Shown: positions 51,596 through 60,487 of the stretch, one piece after another
Numbering within the stretch: position 1 is the stretch's first letter
How the letters are laid out: every line of letters begins with the position of its first letter
Origin: Succinivibrio sp.
GTDB taxonomy: Bacteria > Pseudomonadota > Gammaproteobacteria > Enterobacterales > Succinivibrionaceae
Length of the DNA stretch: 64,000 nucleotides
Direction of reading: 5' to 3'
Assembly: GCA_017469335.1 (NCBI GenBank)
Contig: JAFUGP010000176.1
Span: 22,791 to 86,790, forward strand
Program-made: the position numbers and the translations under genes
Notes under the pieces: model-generated
The model's database searches: none
Told to the model about the DNA's origin: nothing
The model's input: the letters and a program-made list of their open reading frames with translations, nothing else

Positions 51596-52546
51596 TCAGA
51601 GCCAGCCTTTCTTGCGGAAGAAGAGGTAGGTCAAGGCGGCTGACACTATCATCATGCCGATGGAGAGGGGATACCCGAAGCGCCAGTCCAGCTCGGGCAT
51701 ATAGCGGAAGTTCATGCCGTAGACGGAGGCAATCCAGGTAGGCGGCATGAAGACTACCGCCGCCACCGAGAAGATCTTGATGATCTTGTTCTGTTTGTGG
51801 TTGGTATAGCCCATGGAGGCTTCCAGCTGGAAATTGATCTTGTTGGCCAGAGTCTGGGTATGCGGCAGAATGGACTCAATATCGTTGAGGATTTCGTCGA
51901 CGGTGCGGTTTTGCCGATCGTCGAGCACGCTCTCGAAAGTCTTCTTGATAAAGCGCAGGGCCCGGGTCGTATCGTGCAGGGCCTGCAGGATCTGACCGTT
52001 CAACTCCTCCTGGTTGATGAGCTCGCTTAAGATCTCCTCCACGTGTTCCTCATCGATGATCTTGTCGGCAGTCTCCTCCAAGGTGGTGTAGGATTCCTCG
52101 ATTAAATCCGAGAGCTGATCGATTTTCAGCTCCTGCAGCTTGATGAGAATATCCAGTGCCGAATAGAGATTGGCCTTGTCATGGCGGATGTAGAAACGCA
52201 GCAACCTGACAATGGACACGTCTTCTTCACGAAAGGAGATGAGCAGGTTTTTGCGCATGGTAAAGGACATGTTGACACCATGCGTCTCGTTGGCCAGCCG
52301 CTGCGGAAACAGCGAGAGGATGTGCACGCCGTCGGGACCTACCCTAAAACGCGAGGACGACTCAATGTCGTCCATCTCATCTTCTTCGGGCACATCTTCG
52401 ACAAAAAGTTTTTCCAGCCAGCTTCTTTCGGCGTCATCAGGCTGACAGACGTCCAGCCACACCACATCCGAGGGCAGAGCATCGCCGGGCTCCACGGTAA
52501 GCAGAGTCAGTTTGTCGTCTTCATTGATGCGGCAGGCGGTGATCAT
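51596..52546 (-). CDS. corA: CorA magnesium/cobalt channel
   Basis: A pentameric Mg2+ channel of the inner membrane. The 316-residue protein has a large cytoplasmic domain with long helices and two C-terminal membrane helices. The first is followed by the pore signature YGMNF in WIASVYGMNFRYMPELDW, and the C-terminus ends in basic residues (YLFFRKKGWL). E. coli CorA is also 316 aa. The leader upstream shows no Mg-sensing riboswitch that I can recognise. Confidence 0.96.
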   Translation of the reverse strand: MITACRINEDDKLTLLTVEPGDALPSDVVWLDVCQPDDAERSWLEKLFVEDVPEEDEMDDIESSSRFRVGPDGVHILSLFPQRLANETHGVNMSFTMRKNLLISFREEDVSIVRLLRFYIRHDKANLYSALDILIKLQELKIDQLSDLIEESYTTLEETADKIIDEEHVEEILSELINQEELNGQILQALHDTTRALRFIKKTFESVLDDRQNRTVDEILNDIESILPHTQTLANKINFQLEASMGYTNHKQNKIIKIFSVAAVVFMPPTWIASVYGMNFRYMPELDWRFGYPLSIGMMIVSAALTYLFFRKKGWL

Positions 52547-52625
52547 GCGCGCTCCTTACGGCACCTAAGGCCGTGCCCCGGGTGGGCCTGATGATTTTTG
52601 GTCTGCGTCATTTTTTCACACCTCA

Positions 52626-52658
52626 GCGCTTTTTGCCACCTCTTTTTGGCAAAAGCGC
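52626..52658. repeat. strong hairpin in the corA-accD intergenic region
   Basis: GCGCTTTTTGCCA (52626-52638) and TGGCAAAAGCGC (52647-52658) are complementary apart from one extra T, with an 8-base loop. There is no T-run outside the stem on either strand, so this is not a standard terminator. The region 52547-52823 contains no gene, but holds this hairpin and the accD promoter. Confidence 0.5.
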
Positions 52659-52722
52659 CAGGGGCCTGCAGACGCTTTTTGGTCTAAACGGTGCCGCAAA
52701 GCCTGCTCTGCCGTCTAGCTCA

Positions 52723-52751
52723 CTTTCATTTTGAATATATAGCGTTATAAT
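52723..52751 (+). promoter_or_regulatory. promoter of accD-folC-dedD
   Basis: A consensus -10 box TATAAT at 52746-52751, about 73 bases before accD, with a weak -35 (CTTTCA, 52723-52728) at 17 bases. The sequence between is AT-rich. Confidence 0.5.
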
Positions 52752-52823
52752 CCCTAAAAGCGTTTTTGTGCAACCTAATCTCTAATTGTTTCAAAAGAAA
52801 CGAGCTTTTAAAGGTTTTACCGT

Positions 52824-53765
52824 ATGAGCTGGATTGACAATATTCTGCACGCGGGCAGTACCGGCAGTGACAAGCATGAAATTCCCGAGGGAGTTTGGAC
52901 TAAATGCGAAGCCTGCGAACAGGTGCTGTACCGCGCCGAGCTTGAGCACAACATGAATGTCTGCCCTAAGTGCGGGCATCATATGCGTATCAAGGCCAGA
53001 GCGCGGCTGGACAGTTTCCTGGATCAGCACGGGCGCGTGGAACTGGCACCCGAACTGGAACCCAAGGATATTCTCAAGTTCAAGGACATCAAGAAATACA
53101 AGGACCGCTATACCGCCGCGCAGAAAAAAACCGGGGAAAAAGATGCCCTGGTGGTGATGAAAGGAACGTTGCGCGGTCTGCCGGTGACGGTCTGTGCCTT
53201 TGAGTTCGATTTCATGGGCGGTTCCATGGGCTCGGTGGTGGGCGCCAAGTTCTGTGCCGCCGTCAACGAGTGTCTTAAGGAGCGTCGGGCTCTGGTATGT
53301 TTCTCCGCATCCGGCGGGGCGCGTATGCAGGAGTCGCTGTTCTCCCTGATGCAGATGGCCAAAACCTCGGCGGCCTTAGCGCGTCTTTCCAACGCAGGGC
53401 TGCCCTTCATCAGTGTGATGACCAATCCCACCATGGGCGGGGTAAGTGCTTCGCTGGCCATGTTGGGCGACATCAATGTGGCCGAGCCCAATGCCCTCAT
53501 CGGTTTTGCCGGTCCGCGCGTCATAGAACAGACGGTGCGCGAGACGCTGCCGGAGGGGTTTCAACACTCTGAGTTCCTGCGCGATAAGGGCGCGGTGGAC
53601 ATGATTATTCCCCGTCGGGAGCTGCGCAATGAGCTGGCCCGTCTCATAGCGATGCTCTTGCAGCTGCCCGATCCGGACTCCGAGGCTGAGTCGGGTGAGA
53701 AGGAGACCCGCGCGGTCAAAAAGAAGAGCAGCAAAAAGAGTCAGTCGGCCCAGGCCCGCATCTAG
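52824..53765 (+). CDS. accD: acetyl-CoA carboxylase carboxyltransferase beta subunit
   Basis: Part of acetyl-CoA carboxylase, making malonyl-CoA for fatty acid synthesis. The 313-residue protein has the N-terminal four-cysteine zinc ribbon ([20 protein letters not shown] followed by PKC, residues about 31-53) and the carboxyltransferase crotonase-type core, with [18 protein letters not shown] and [16 protein letters not shown]. The C-terminus has an extra lysine/serine-rich tail. accD-folC-dedD is the same order as in E. coli. Confidence 0.97.
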   Translation: MSWIDNILHAGSTGSDKHEIPEGVWTKCEACEQVLYRAELEHNMNVCPKCGHHMRIKARARLDSFLDQHGRVELAPELEPKDILKFKDIKKYKDRYTAAQKKTGEKDALVVMKGTLRGLPVTVCAFEFDFMGGSMGSVVGAKFCAAVNECLKERRALVCFSASGGARMQESLFSLMQMAKTSAALARLSNAGLPFISVMTNPTMGGVSASLAMLGDINVAEPNALIGFAGPRVIEQTVRETLPEGFQHSEFLRDKGAVDMIIPRRELRNELARLIAMLLQLPDPDSEAESGEKETRAVKKKSSKKSQSAQARI

Positions 53766-53803
53766 GACGCCGGCCCCGGGGCCGGTCATTCTTGGAGAGA
53801 ACT

Positions 53804-55186
53804 ATGAGCAGCAACACATCAACCGGCCACACGCCGTTTGAGAACTGGCTGAGGCGCCTGGAGTCCATCAATCCCGCTCACATCGCTCTGGGCTTGGAGA
53901 GGGTCAAGGTGGTGTTAAACCGTCTGGCGCTCAAATGGCCTGTGAAGCCTTTGATCATCGAAGTGGCAGGAACTAACGGCAAAGGTTCCACTGCGGCGCT
54001 GATAGCAGCCGCCCTCGGCGAGGCGGGGATCAAAACCGCCCTCTATACCTCTCCGCACGTGCGGGAGTTCACCGAACGTTTTGTCATTGACGGACAGCAG
54101 GTAAGCCACGAGGATCTCGCAGCTGGGCTGGATGCCGTACAGGCAGCCTGTCAGACGGATATTCAGCTTACTTATTTTGAATACGCGACCCTGGCGGCCT
54201 ATTGGTGCTTTCATCAGGCCAATGTAAAGGTTATGGTGCTGGAGATAGGCCTGGGCGGACGCTTTGATGCCGTCAACGCCTTTGATGCCGATATCGGCGT
54301 GATTTGCTCCATCGGTCTTGAGCACACCCAGCTGCTGGGAGACAGTCTAAGGCAGATTGCCTTTGAGAAAGCCGGTATCATCAAACAGGGCGCGCAGGTG
54401 GTGGCCGGAGTCATGGCCGAGGAGGCACTGGCGGTCATTCGCGCTCGCGCGGCGGAATTAAATGCCACTTTGTTGTGTCAGAGCGAGGATTTTGACGGCA
54501 GCGTGCTGGGCGACGGCGATGAAGGAGAGCTGGAGTTTGAGGATCTTGGCGACGGTACGCTGAGCCGTTATCCGCTGCCGCAACTGCCCGTGGAGTGCGC
54601 CAAACTCGCCTTGGAGGTGCTGCATCTGCTGCGCAAACGCGGCTATGACCTCTCAGATGAGATCATCTCTGCGGCCTTGAAAAAGACCACTTTGCCCGGA
54701 CGCATGCAGAAGGTGCAGTCGGAGCCGTCGGTGTTTTTGGATGTGGCCCATAATCCTCCGGCCGCTCTGTATCTGCGTACCCGCCTAGAGCAACGCCCCG
54801 TGCGGGGACGGCGCTGTGCGGTTATCGGCATGCTCAAGGACAAGGACATCGAAGGAGTGTTGCGCATCTGCGCACGCTGTTTTGCCCGGATCTATACCTG
54901 CTCTCTGCCCGGGGTGCGCGGTGAGAGCTCGCTGCGCCTGACCAAGGCTCTGCGGGAGCAGGGCTATCCTAAGGAGGCCATTTTCGCCTATGGCAGTGCC
55001 CGGGAGGCGCTGGAGGCGGCGTTGCCCTCTTTGGAGTCACAGGACGAACTCATCGTCTTTGGTTCTTTTGTCACCGTGACGGCGGCTTTGGATTATTTTG
55101 AGTCAAAAGGTGTCGACTTAGGTGAAAAAGGCCGGAACTTACGTTCTGAATCTGCTAAAAAATCCCGAAAAAATAAGGATAAATAA
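53804..55186 (+). CDS. folC: bifunctional folylpolyglutamate/dihydrofolate synthase
   Basis: Adds glutate units to folates and makes dihydrofolate from dihydropteroate. Mur-ligase-type fold: P-loop GTNGKGST (about residues 50-57), SPHVREFTERF, LEIGLGGRFDAVN, and the C-terminal domain with DVAHNPPAA. The protein is 460 aa. The ATG at 53804 has GGAG six bases upstream; four further codons before it include that site and are rejected. The C-terminal tail is lysine-rich (SAKKSRKNKDK). It is followed by dedD after two bases. Confidence 0.95.
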   Translation: MSSNTSTGHTPFENWLRRLESINPAHIALGLERVKVVLNRLALKWPVKPLIIEVAGTNGKGSTAALIAAALGEAGIKTALYTSPHVREFTERFVIDGQQVSHEDLAAGLDAVQAACQTDIQLTYFEYATLAAYWCFHQANVKVMVLEIGLGGRFDAVNAFDADIGVICSIGLEHTQLLGDSLRQIAFEKAGIIKQGAQVVAGVMAEEALAVIRARAAELNATLLCQSEDFDGSVLGDGDEGELEFEDLGDGTLSRYPLPQLPVECAKLALEVLHLLRKRGYDLSDEIISAALKKTTLPGRMQKVQSEPSVFLDVAHNPPAALYLRTRLEQRPVRGRRCAVIGMLKDKDIEGVLRICARCFARIYTCSLPGVRGESSLRLTKALREQGYPKEAIFAYGSAREALEAALPSLESQDELIVFGSFVTVTAALDYFESKGVDLGEKGRNLRSESAKKSRKNKDK

Positions 55187-55188
55187 TT

Positions 55189-55944
55189 ATGCAAGCTAAT
55201 GTACGTAACCGTATAGTGGGCCTGTTGGCCGTGGTGGCTCTGGGTCTTATCATGGTACCGACCATGATGAGCCCTCAGCTTAATGAGCAAAAACGCGGAG
55301 CCCGCGAGAGCATCGCGGTCAATCCCGACGGGGCAGCGTCACTGCATGAGGAGCAGGGCGGCGCGGTGGTGGAGCATGATTACTCCGATCTCCTGGAACC
55401 TGTAGATGACCGTCCCGGTGCCTCAGGTGTGGCGCCGGACTATGTGCCCGCAGAGTTCAGAGCCGAAAACCGTGAGGTGACGGCGGCCTTGGATAGAGCC
55501 CTGCAAGAGGAGTTGGGACCCATTGATGAGACGCCTGCGGGCAGTGAAAAATTAGTAAGCAGCAGAGCCCCGGCCGCGCGGGCGGATGCGGCAGCCGTTG
55601 CCAAGGCACCGGAGAAAAAGGCTGAGCCGCCTAAGAGCGCACAGGCCAAAAAGCCTGAGAAAAAGGAAGCCGCCAAACCTGCGGCCAAGGCAGCTGCCTC
55701 CGCCTCCGGCAGCTATGTGCTGCAGGTGGGAGTGTTCTCACAGCAGGCCAACGCCAGCTCCGTGGTGGCCAAGCTCAAAAAGGCCGGCATCACGGCGCAC
55801 ACCGAGCAGGTGGTGCTGAACGGGCAGAACATGTTCAAGGTGCTTACCGGCACTTACAAATCACGCGAAGCCGCGCAGAAGGCGGCCGACAAAGTGCAAA
55901 GTGCGGTGAGTACGGCTCCCCGCATCCTGCCTGCGGGCAAATAA
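55189..55944 (+). CDS. dedD: SPOR-domain cell division protein DedD
   Basis: An inner-membrane protein that binds denuded septal peptidoglycan. It has a single membrane helix at residues 7-24 (IVGLLAVVALGLIMVPTM), a long Ala/Lys/Pro/Glu-rich periplasmic linker (about 90-175) and a C-terminal SPOR domain (YVLQVGVFSQQANASSVVAKL to the end). The protein is 251 aa, close to the E. coli size of 220. It is the third gene of the accD-folC-dedD cluster. The linker codes many repeated Lys-Ala-Pro units. Confidence 0.92.
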   Translation: MQANVRNRIVGLLAVVALGLIMVPTMMSPQLNEQKRGARESIAVNPDGAASLHEEQGGAVVEHDYSDLLEPVDDRPGASGVAPDYVPAEFRAENREVTAALDRALQEELGPIDETPAGSEKLVSSRAPAARADAAAVAKAPEKKAEPPKSAQAKKPEKKEAAKPAAKAAASASGSYVLQVGVFSQQANASSVVAKLKKAGITAHTEQVVLNGQNMFKVLTGTYKSREAAQKAADKVQSAVSTAPRILPAGK

Positions 55945-55959
55945 TCCAAGGAGACCGAC

Positions 55960-56796
55960 ATGCACAGATCTCAGTTGCTTAAGTTCGCCGACACTCTGCT
56001 GGATTTGCCCAATTTCAGCGACGTATCGCTCAACGGGCTGCAGGTGGAAGGTCGTGAGGACATAAGGCGCATTGCCACCGCCGCCTCGGCCACGTTGGAG
56101 GCCATCGACGCCGCAGTCGAACAAAAGGCCGATCTGTTATTGGTGCATCACGGTCTCATCTGGAAAGGTCATCCGGCGCCGGTGTGCGGCGTCATGAAGG
56201 AGCGCCTGTGCGCCCTGTTGGAGTCCAACCTCAATCTGGTGGCCTACCACCTGCCCTTGGACGCTCACCCGGATTTAGGCAACAACCGCTGCCTGTGCGA
56301 CATTTTAGGCATGGTTGAGCAGGAGTTCGTGGTACCCGGGGATCCCCGCTCCATCGCGCTGCGCGGTAAATTTACCCGCCGTCTCTCGGTGCGGCAGGTG
56401 GCCATGAAATTAAGCCGGGCCCTGGATACCGAGGTGATGGTGCTGGGACACTGCGATGATGAGCTCAAACTGAGCGGTGCCGTGGTGTGCAGCGGCTCGG
56501 GCTCTTTCATGCTTGACGGCAATCCCACGCCTGATTTCGAGGCTCTCATTACCGGGGATGTCAGAGAGCAGACCTATCATCTGGCCGTGGAAAGCGCCAC
56601 GCCCGTATTTGTGGTGGGTCATCACGCCTCTGAGCAGGAGGGGGTCAAGCGCCTGGGCCAGTACCTGGCGGAAAAATTTGAAATTGAGCATGTGCACCTG
56701 CACTTTACGCCCGAGAAAAACGTTTCAACCTACGATTACGAACTCACTGTGGATACTCACTGGGATGATGAGGAAGGGGAGCACTCGGGATCATGA
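55960..56796 (+). CDS. ybgI: NIF3/YbgI-family dinuclear metal protein
   Basis: Hexameric NIF3-family protein, 278 aa, with two metals bound by conserved His and Glu/Asp. Ligand segments visible: [10 protein letters not shown] (near residues 63-72), [13 protein letters not shown] (near 100), and [13 protein letters not shown] (near 215). The family is often named GTP cyclohydrolase 1 type 2 after one report; its role in most bacteria is not settled. Here its stop overlaps the start of folE, the true GTP cyclohydrolase I, by four bases (ATGA). AAGGAG precedes the start. Confidence 0.92.
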   Translation: MHRSQLLKFADTLLDLPNFSDVSLNGLQVEGREDIRRIATAASATLEAIDAAVEQKADLLLVHHGLIWKGHPAPVCGVMKERLCALLESNLNLVAYHLPLDAHPDLGNNRCLCDILGMVEQEFVVPGDPRSIALRGKFTRRLSVRQVAMKLSRALDTEVMVLGHCDDELKLSGAVVCSGSGSFMLDGNPTPDFEALITGDVREQTYHLAVESATPVFVVGHHASEQEGVKRLGQYLAEKFEIEHVHLHFTPEKNVSTYDYELTVDTHWDDEEGEHSGS

Positions 56797-57467
56797 GCGC
56801 GACACAGGAACCGTCAGATGAGCAGGGCTTAAGTCCGGAGGCGCGGCTGGTACGCGAGGCGCTGCTTGCCCGCGGTCTGGAGAATCCCCGCCTGGACAAC
56901 GGCTTGAGTGCCGAGCGCAAAAAGGAGATCATCGCCGGGTGCATGAGTGAGATCATGCGTACCTTAGGCTTGGATCTCAACGATGATTCGCTGTCCAATA
57001 CCCCGCAGCGCGTCAGCCGCATGTATGTCGACGAGGTCTTCTCCGGCCTTGACTACCGCAATTTCCCGCAGGTTTCGGTGTTTGACAACAAAATGCACTT
57101 TGATGAGATGGTCAAGATCAACAATATCACCCTGACCTCCACCTGCGAGCATCATTTTGTGGTTATGGACGGGACTGCCAAAGTAGCCTACATCCCCAAA
57201 AACAAGATCATCGGTCTGTCCAAAATCAACCGCATCGTACAGTTCTTCGCCAAACGTCCCCAGGTTCAAGAGCGCATGACCCAGCAGATCCTGGTGGCCA
57301 TTCAGACTCTGCTGGACACCAAGGATGTGGCTGTGACCATTTCCGCCACCCACTACTGTGTCAAATCCCGCGGCATCAAGGATCCCACTTCCTTCACCAC
57401 CACCACCGCCTTAGGCGGTTACTTCAAAACCAACCATTTGTCCAGACACGAATTTCTGGCCGATTAG
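56793..57467 (+). CDS. folE: GTP cyclohydrolase I
   Basis: Converts GTP to dihydroneopterin triphosphate, the first step of folate synthesis. The 224-residue protein (222 in E. coli) has the zinc ligands in [10 protein letters not shown] and [11 protein letters not shown], the nucleotide-binding core [16 protein letters not shown] and [12 protein letters not shown]. It is translationally coupled to the NIF3-family gene and lies 2.5 kb downstream of folC, so this cluster holds two folate genes. Confidence 0.97.
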   Translation: MSATQEPSDEQGLSPEARLVREALLARGLENPRLDNGLSAERKKEIIAGCMSEIMRTLGLDLNDDSLSNTPQRVSRMYVDEVFSGLDYRNFPQVSVFDNKMHFDEMVKINNITLTSTCEHHFVVMDGTAKVAYIPKNKIIGLSKINRIVQFFAKRPQVQERMTQQILVAIQTLLDTKDVAVTISATHYCVKSRGIKDPTSFTTTTALGGYFKTNHLSRHEFLAD

Positions 57468-57491
57468 CCCCACACTGAGGCGGGTGAGCGC

Positions 57492-58559
57492 ATGTCATGC
57501 CCACATGAAAACTACCTGGTGGCACTGGTGGTGCCGGTTTATAACGAAGAGCAGTCCATCAGCGGTTTCGTACAGGCGCTGCTCACAGCGCTTTCCCCGG
57601 AACTGCCTCATCTGGAACTGGTCTTTGTCGATGACGGCTCCACGGACGGGACCGTGGCCAGAATAGAGGAACTGCTCTCCCCTCAGGAACCGCTCAAGGT
57701 CAGCCTGATCAGGCTCTCGCGCAATTTCGGCAAGGAAGCGGCCATGACCGCAGCCTTGGATCTGGTGGATGCCGATGCCGTGATCCCCATGGATGTTGAC
57801 CTGCAGGACCCTCCTGAGCTGGTGCTGGATTTTATCCGCATCTGGAAAGAGGAGGGTGTGGATGATGTCTACGGTATCCGCACCGATCGCTCCTTTGATC
57901 CCGACACCAAGCGTCTGACCTCAGAGGGGTTCTACTATATCTTCAACAAACTGACCAGTAAGGTCCGTATCCCCGAAAATGTGGGAGATTTCAGACTGCT
58001 TGACCGCAAGGTGGTGCTGACCCTACGTCAGTTGGGTGAGCGTAACCGCTTTATGAAGGGGCTGTTCGCCTGGCCTGGTTTTGCCTCGCGCGGGGTGGGA
58101 TACCGCCGTCCCGGCCGCGCCGCCGGACACAGCAAGTGGAATTACTGGAAGCTGTGGAATTTCGCCTTGGACGGTATCGTGGCTTTTTCCTCGCTGCCGC
58201 TTAGGGTATGGTCCTACATCGGCTGCGCCGTGGGACTGGTTGCCGTGGTGAGCATGGTGGTGCTGATTTTACGGGTCGCGTTTTACGGGGCTGATGTGCC
58301 GGGCTACGCCTCCTTGATGTGCGTGATTTTGTTTTTGGGCGCGGTACAGCTGATCTCGGTGGGGGTGTTGGGTGAGTACCTAAGCCGGCTGACCGAAGAG
58401 GTCAAGCACCGGCCGGTGTATGTGGTCTCCCGGATCTCGGGTCCGCTCTCACAGCGGGTGGCCGCAGGGCTCAACGCGGCCAGCAACGGTGTGGTCTATA
58501 ACGGGAAAGAACCAAAGAGCGCAACTGCCTCTTCCCGTGATCAGGACGCCTCGTCATGA
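57492..58559 (+). CDS. GtrB-type membrane glycosyltransferase
   Basis: GT2 glycosyltransferase that loads a sugar from a nucleotide donor onto undecaprenyl phosphate, at the inner face of the membrane. The 355-residue protein has the GT-A core (VVPVYNEEQSI at 12-22, VDDGSTDGT, and the metal site MDVDLQDPPE near residue 100), a HSKWNYWKLWNFALDG segment before two C-terminal membrane helices, and a cytoplasmic tail. E. coli YfdH/GtrB and Bactoprenol glucosyltransferases share this design. It overlaps the GtrA-type gene by four bases. No third, serotype-specific gtr gene is adjacent. Confidence 0.9.
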   Translation: MSCPHENYLVALVVPVYNEEQSISGFVQALLTALSPELPHLELVFVDDGSTDGTVARIEELLSPQEPLKVSLIRLSRNFGKEAAMTAALDLVDADAVIPMDVDLQDPPELVLDFIRIWKEEGVDDVYGIRTDRSFDPDTKRLTSEGFYYIFNKLTSKVRIPENVGDFRLLDRKVVLTLRQLGERNRFMKGLFAWPGFASRGVGYRRPGRAAGHSKWNYWKLWNFALDGIVAFSSLPLRVWSYIGCAVGLVAVVSMVVLILRVAFYGADVPGYASLMCVILFLGAVQLISVGVLGEYLSRLTEEVKHRPVYVVSRISGPLSQRVAAGLNAASNGVVYNGKEPKSATASSRDQDASS

Positions 58560-59011
58560 AAGTCAGGACTAACCTGCAGGCGCGGTTGAGGGACAGCGGG
58601 CCGGGGCCTGAAATGCTGCGCTTTGCGCTGGTGGGCAGCGTGGCCACCGCAGCGGATGTGACGGTGACGCTGCTCCTGTTCGCCCAGACTTCTTTTAACT
58701 TGCCTGAAAACCTCATCAGTACTGTAGCTTTTTTGTGTGCCTTTGCCATCTCGTATCTGGGGCATCGTCATTACACCTTTCGCCGCTCCGGCAGTTTGAG
58801 CGCCTTTTTGGCGCTGGCCCTGGGTATGCTCGTGCTGCGCAACGTACTGTTGTACCTTATGCTGCGCTGCTGGCAGCGCGGACTGCCGCCGCTGCTGGTG
58901 GCCATGCTCAGCGCCACGGCCTTGACTTACCTTATCTCCAAGTTTTGCATCTTCAGGGAGCACAGGCTCTCATCAGAGGAGAGCTATGAGCAGGATCGCG
59001 TTGGGAATTGA
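58556..59011 (+). CDS. GtrA-family membrane protein, likely lipid-sugar flippase
   Basis: A 151-residue protein with four membrane helices and the GtrA family opening [22 protein letters not shown] (from about residue 20) and [11 protein letters not shown] loop. GtrA-type proteins are proposed to flip undecaprenyl-phosphate-sugar made by GtrB to the periplasm. It is coupled to the upstream glycosyltransferase by an ATGA overlap, and its last 26 bases overlap truA. Confidence 0.88.
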   Translation: MKVRTNLQARLRDSGPGPEMLRFALVGSVATAADVTVTLLLFAQTSFNLPENLISTVAFLCAFAISYLGHRHYTFRRSGSLSAFLALALGMLVLRNVLLYLMLRCWQRGLPPLLVAMLSATALTYLISKFCIFREHRLSSEESYEQDRVGN

Positions 59012-59774
59012 GTATGAGGGCTGGCACTACGCCGGCTTTCAGCGTCAGGCAGGACTCAGTACGGTCCAAGGAGAGCTGGAGCGTGCCTTAAGTTCCATTG
59101 CCGCCGAGCCGGTACAGCTTACCTGTGCCGGGCGTACCGATGCCGGCGTGAATGCCACGGGACAGGTAGTGCACTTTGATACCACTGCCATACGCCCGAC
59201 CCGCGCCTGGGTGCAGGGTACCAACACCAAGTTGCCAGCGGACATAGCGGTGAGCTGGGCAAAGGAGGTCTCCGAGAGCTTTCATGCCCGCTTCTCCGCC
59301 CGGGCAAGGCGTTACCGCTATATTCTGCAGAACACGGAGCACCGACCAGGCATTCTGCGGGCCGGCGTGTCAGTCTATCACGGGAATTATGACCTAAAGC
59401 TCATGCAGGAGGCGGCGCAACTTCTCCTGGGAGAACATGATTTTTCTTCCTTTATGGGGGCAGATGAGCAGTCACGCTCATCAAGCCGTTGCGTGCACTT
59501 TCTCAACATCAGCCGCCACGGTCCCTTTTTGGTGTTTGATATCGCCGCCAATGCTTTTTTAAACCATATGGTGCGCAATATCGTAGGCTCGCTGCTGCAG
59601 GTAGGGGAGGGTACCCATGACACCGGGTGGTTTGAACAGGTTCTTGCGGCTCGTGACCGTCAGGCAGCCGGTCCCACCGCCCAGCCCGAGGGCCTGTATT
59701 TAGTAGACGTGACCTATCCTAAAGAATTTAACTTACCAGAGCGCGATTTTATCGGACCCTTGTGGTTGCCTTGA
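58986..59774 (+). CDS. truA: tRNA pseudouridine synthase A
   Basis: Makes pseudouridine at positions 38-40 of the tRNA anticodon arm. The 262-residue protein has the catalytic Asp in [20 protein letters not shown] (Asp at about residue 51), RRYRYILQN, and [14 protein letters not shown]. It starts inside the end of the gtrA-type gene, with GAGGAG-type site GGAGAGCT just upstream. In E. coli truA is near the pdxB/dedA region; here it joins a polysaccharide gene pair. Confidence 0.96.
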   Translation: MSRIALGIEYEGWHYAGFQRQAGLSTVQGELERALSSIAAEPVQLTCAGRTDAGVNATGQVVHFDTTAIRPTRAWVQGTNTKLPADIAVSWAKEVSESFHARFSARARRYRYILQNTEHRPGILRAGVSVYHGNYDLKLMQEAAQLLLGEHDFSSFMGADEQSRSSSRCVHFLNISRHGPFLVFDIAANAFLNHMVRNIVGSLLQVGEGTHDTGWFEQVLAARDRQAAGPTAQPEGLYLVDVTYPKEFNLPERDFIGPLWLP

Positions 59775-59784
59775 GTCGATAGTC

Positions 59785-59790
59785 TATAAT
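59785..59790 (+). promoter_or_regulatory. -10 box of pgsA
   Basis: TATAAT lies 24 bases before the pgsA start, right after the truA stop. A TTGTGG at 59760-59765 could be the -35 box at a long 19-base spacing, so the promoter is likely weak or helped by another factor. Confidence 0.4.
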
Positions 59791-59813
59791 TGCAAAACCG
59801 ATCTGAGGTATTT

Positions 59814-60413
59814 ATGCTCAATCTACCCAACACGCTTACCATTGTCCGCTTAGCGCTCATCCCCATCATCGTGGCCCTGTTCTACTGGCCTACTGAGCGC
59901 TCCAACCTGTTTGCGGCTTTGGTATTCGTGCTGGCCGGTTTTACCGATCTGCTGGACGGCTACCTGGCCCGCCGGTTGCATAAAACCACCAAGTTCGGCG
60001 CCTTTTTGGACCCGGTGGCCGACAAGATCACCGTCTGCGTGGCACTGGTGCTCATCGTGGAGTATTACTCGGTGCATGTGCATGAGTACTTTCCCCACAT
60101 GAACCTGTTTGTGAGCATTCCGGCCATGATCATCATTGCCCGTGAGATTGTGGTGTCGGCACTGCGTGAGTGGATGGCCGAGATCGGCAAGCGCAACATG
60201 GTGGCGGTCAGCTGGGTGGGCAAATGGAAAACCACCATCCAGCTCATCTCCATTTCAGGGCTGATCTGGCGCTACAACGAGGCGATGATTTACGCTGCGC
60301 TGGGGTTGCTGGTACTGGCCACGGTTCTGACCATCTGGTCGATGGTGATGTATCTAAAAGTAGGTCTTACCAGTATGTCCGCTCAGGACATGCAGGCCCC
60401 CGACGAGCAGTGA
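59814..60413 (+). CDS. pgsA: phosphatidylglycerophosphate synthase
   Basis: Inner-membrane CDP-alcohol phosphotransferase that joins CDP-diacylglycerol to glycerol 3-phosphate, the committed step to phosphatidylglycerol and cardiolipin. The 199-residue protein has the family motif DGx2ARx8Gx3Dx3D, seen as DGYLARRLHKTTKFGAFLDP followed by VADK (about residues 50-73), and about six membrane helices. The ATG at 59814 follows GAGG at five bases; the longer frame from 59790 lacks a site and is rejected. Confidence 0.95.
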   Translation: MLNLPNTLTIVRLALIPIIVALFYWPTERSNLFAALVFVLAGFTDLLDGYLARRLHKTTKFGAFLDPVADKITVCVALVLIVEYYSVHVHEYFPHMNLFVSIPAMIIIAREIVVSALREWMAEIGKRNMVAVSWVGKWKTTIQLISISGLIWRYNEAMIYAALGLLVLATVLTIWSMVMYLKVGLTSMSAQDMQAPDEQ

Positions 60414-60487
60414 CGGTCACTCTCCTGTGTCAGGGATAACCTCCCCTGGACCTTACCCATTTCTTTGTTTTTTTATGGAGTTTTATG

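Noticed and set aside
51578..51596. Hairpin AGCACTCA/TGAGTGCT between yfcD and corA as a terminator
   Set aside because: The stem is perfect but no T-run follows on either strand, so I do not call it a terminator.
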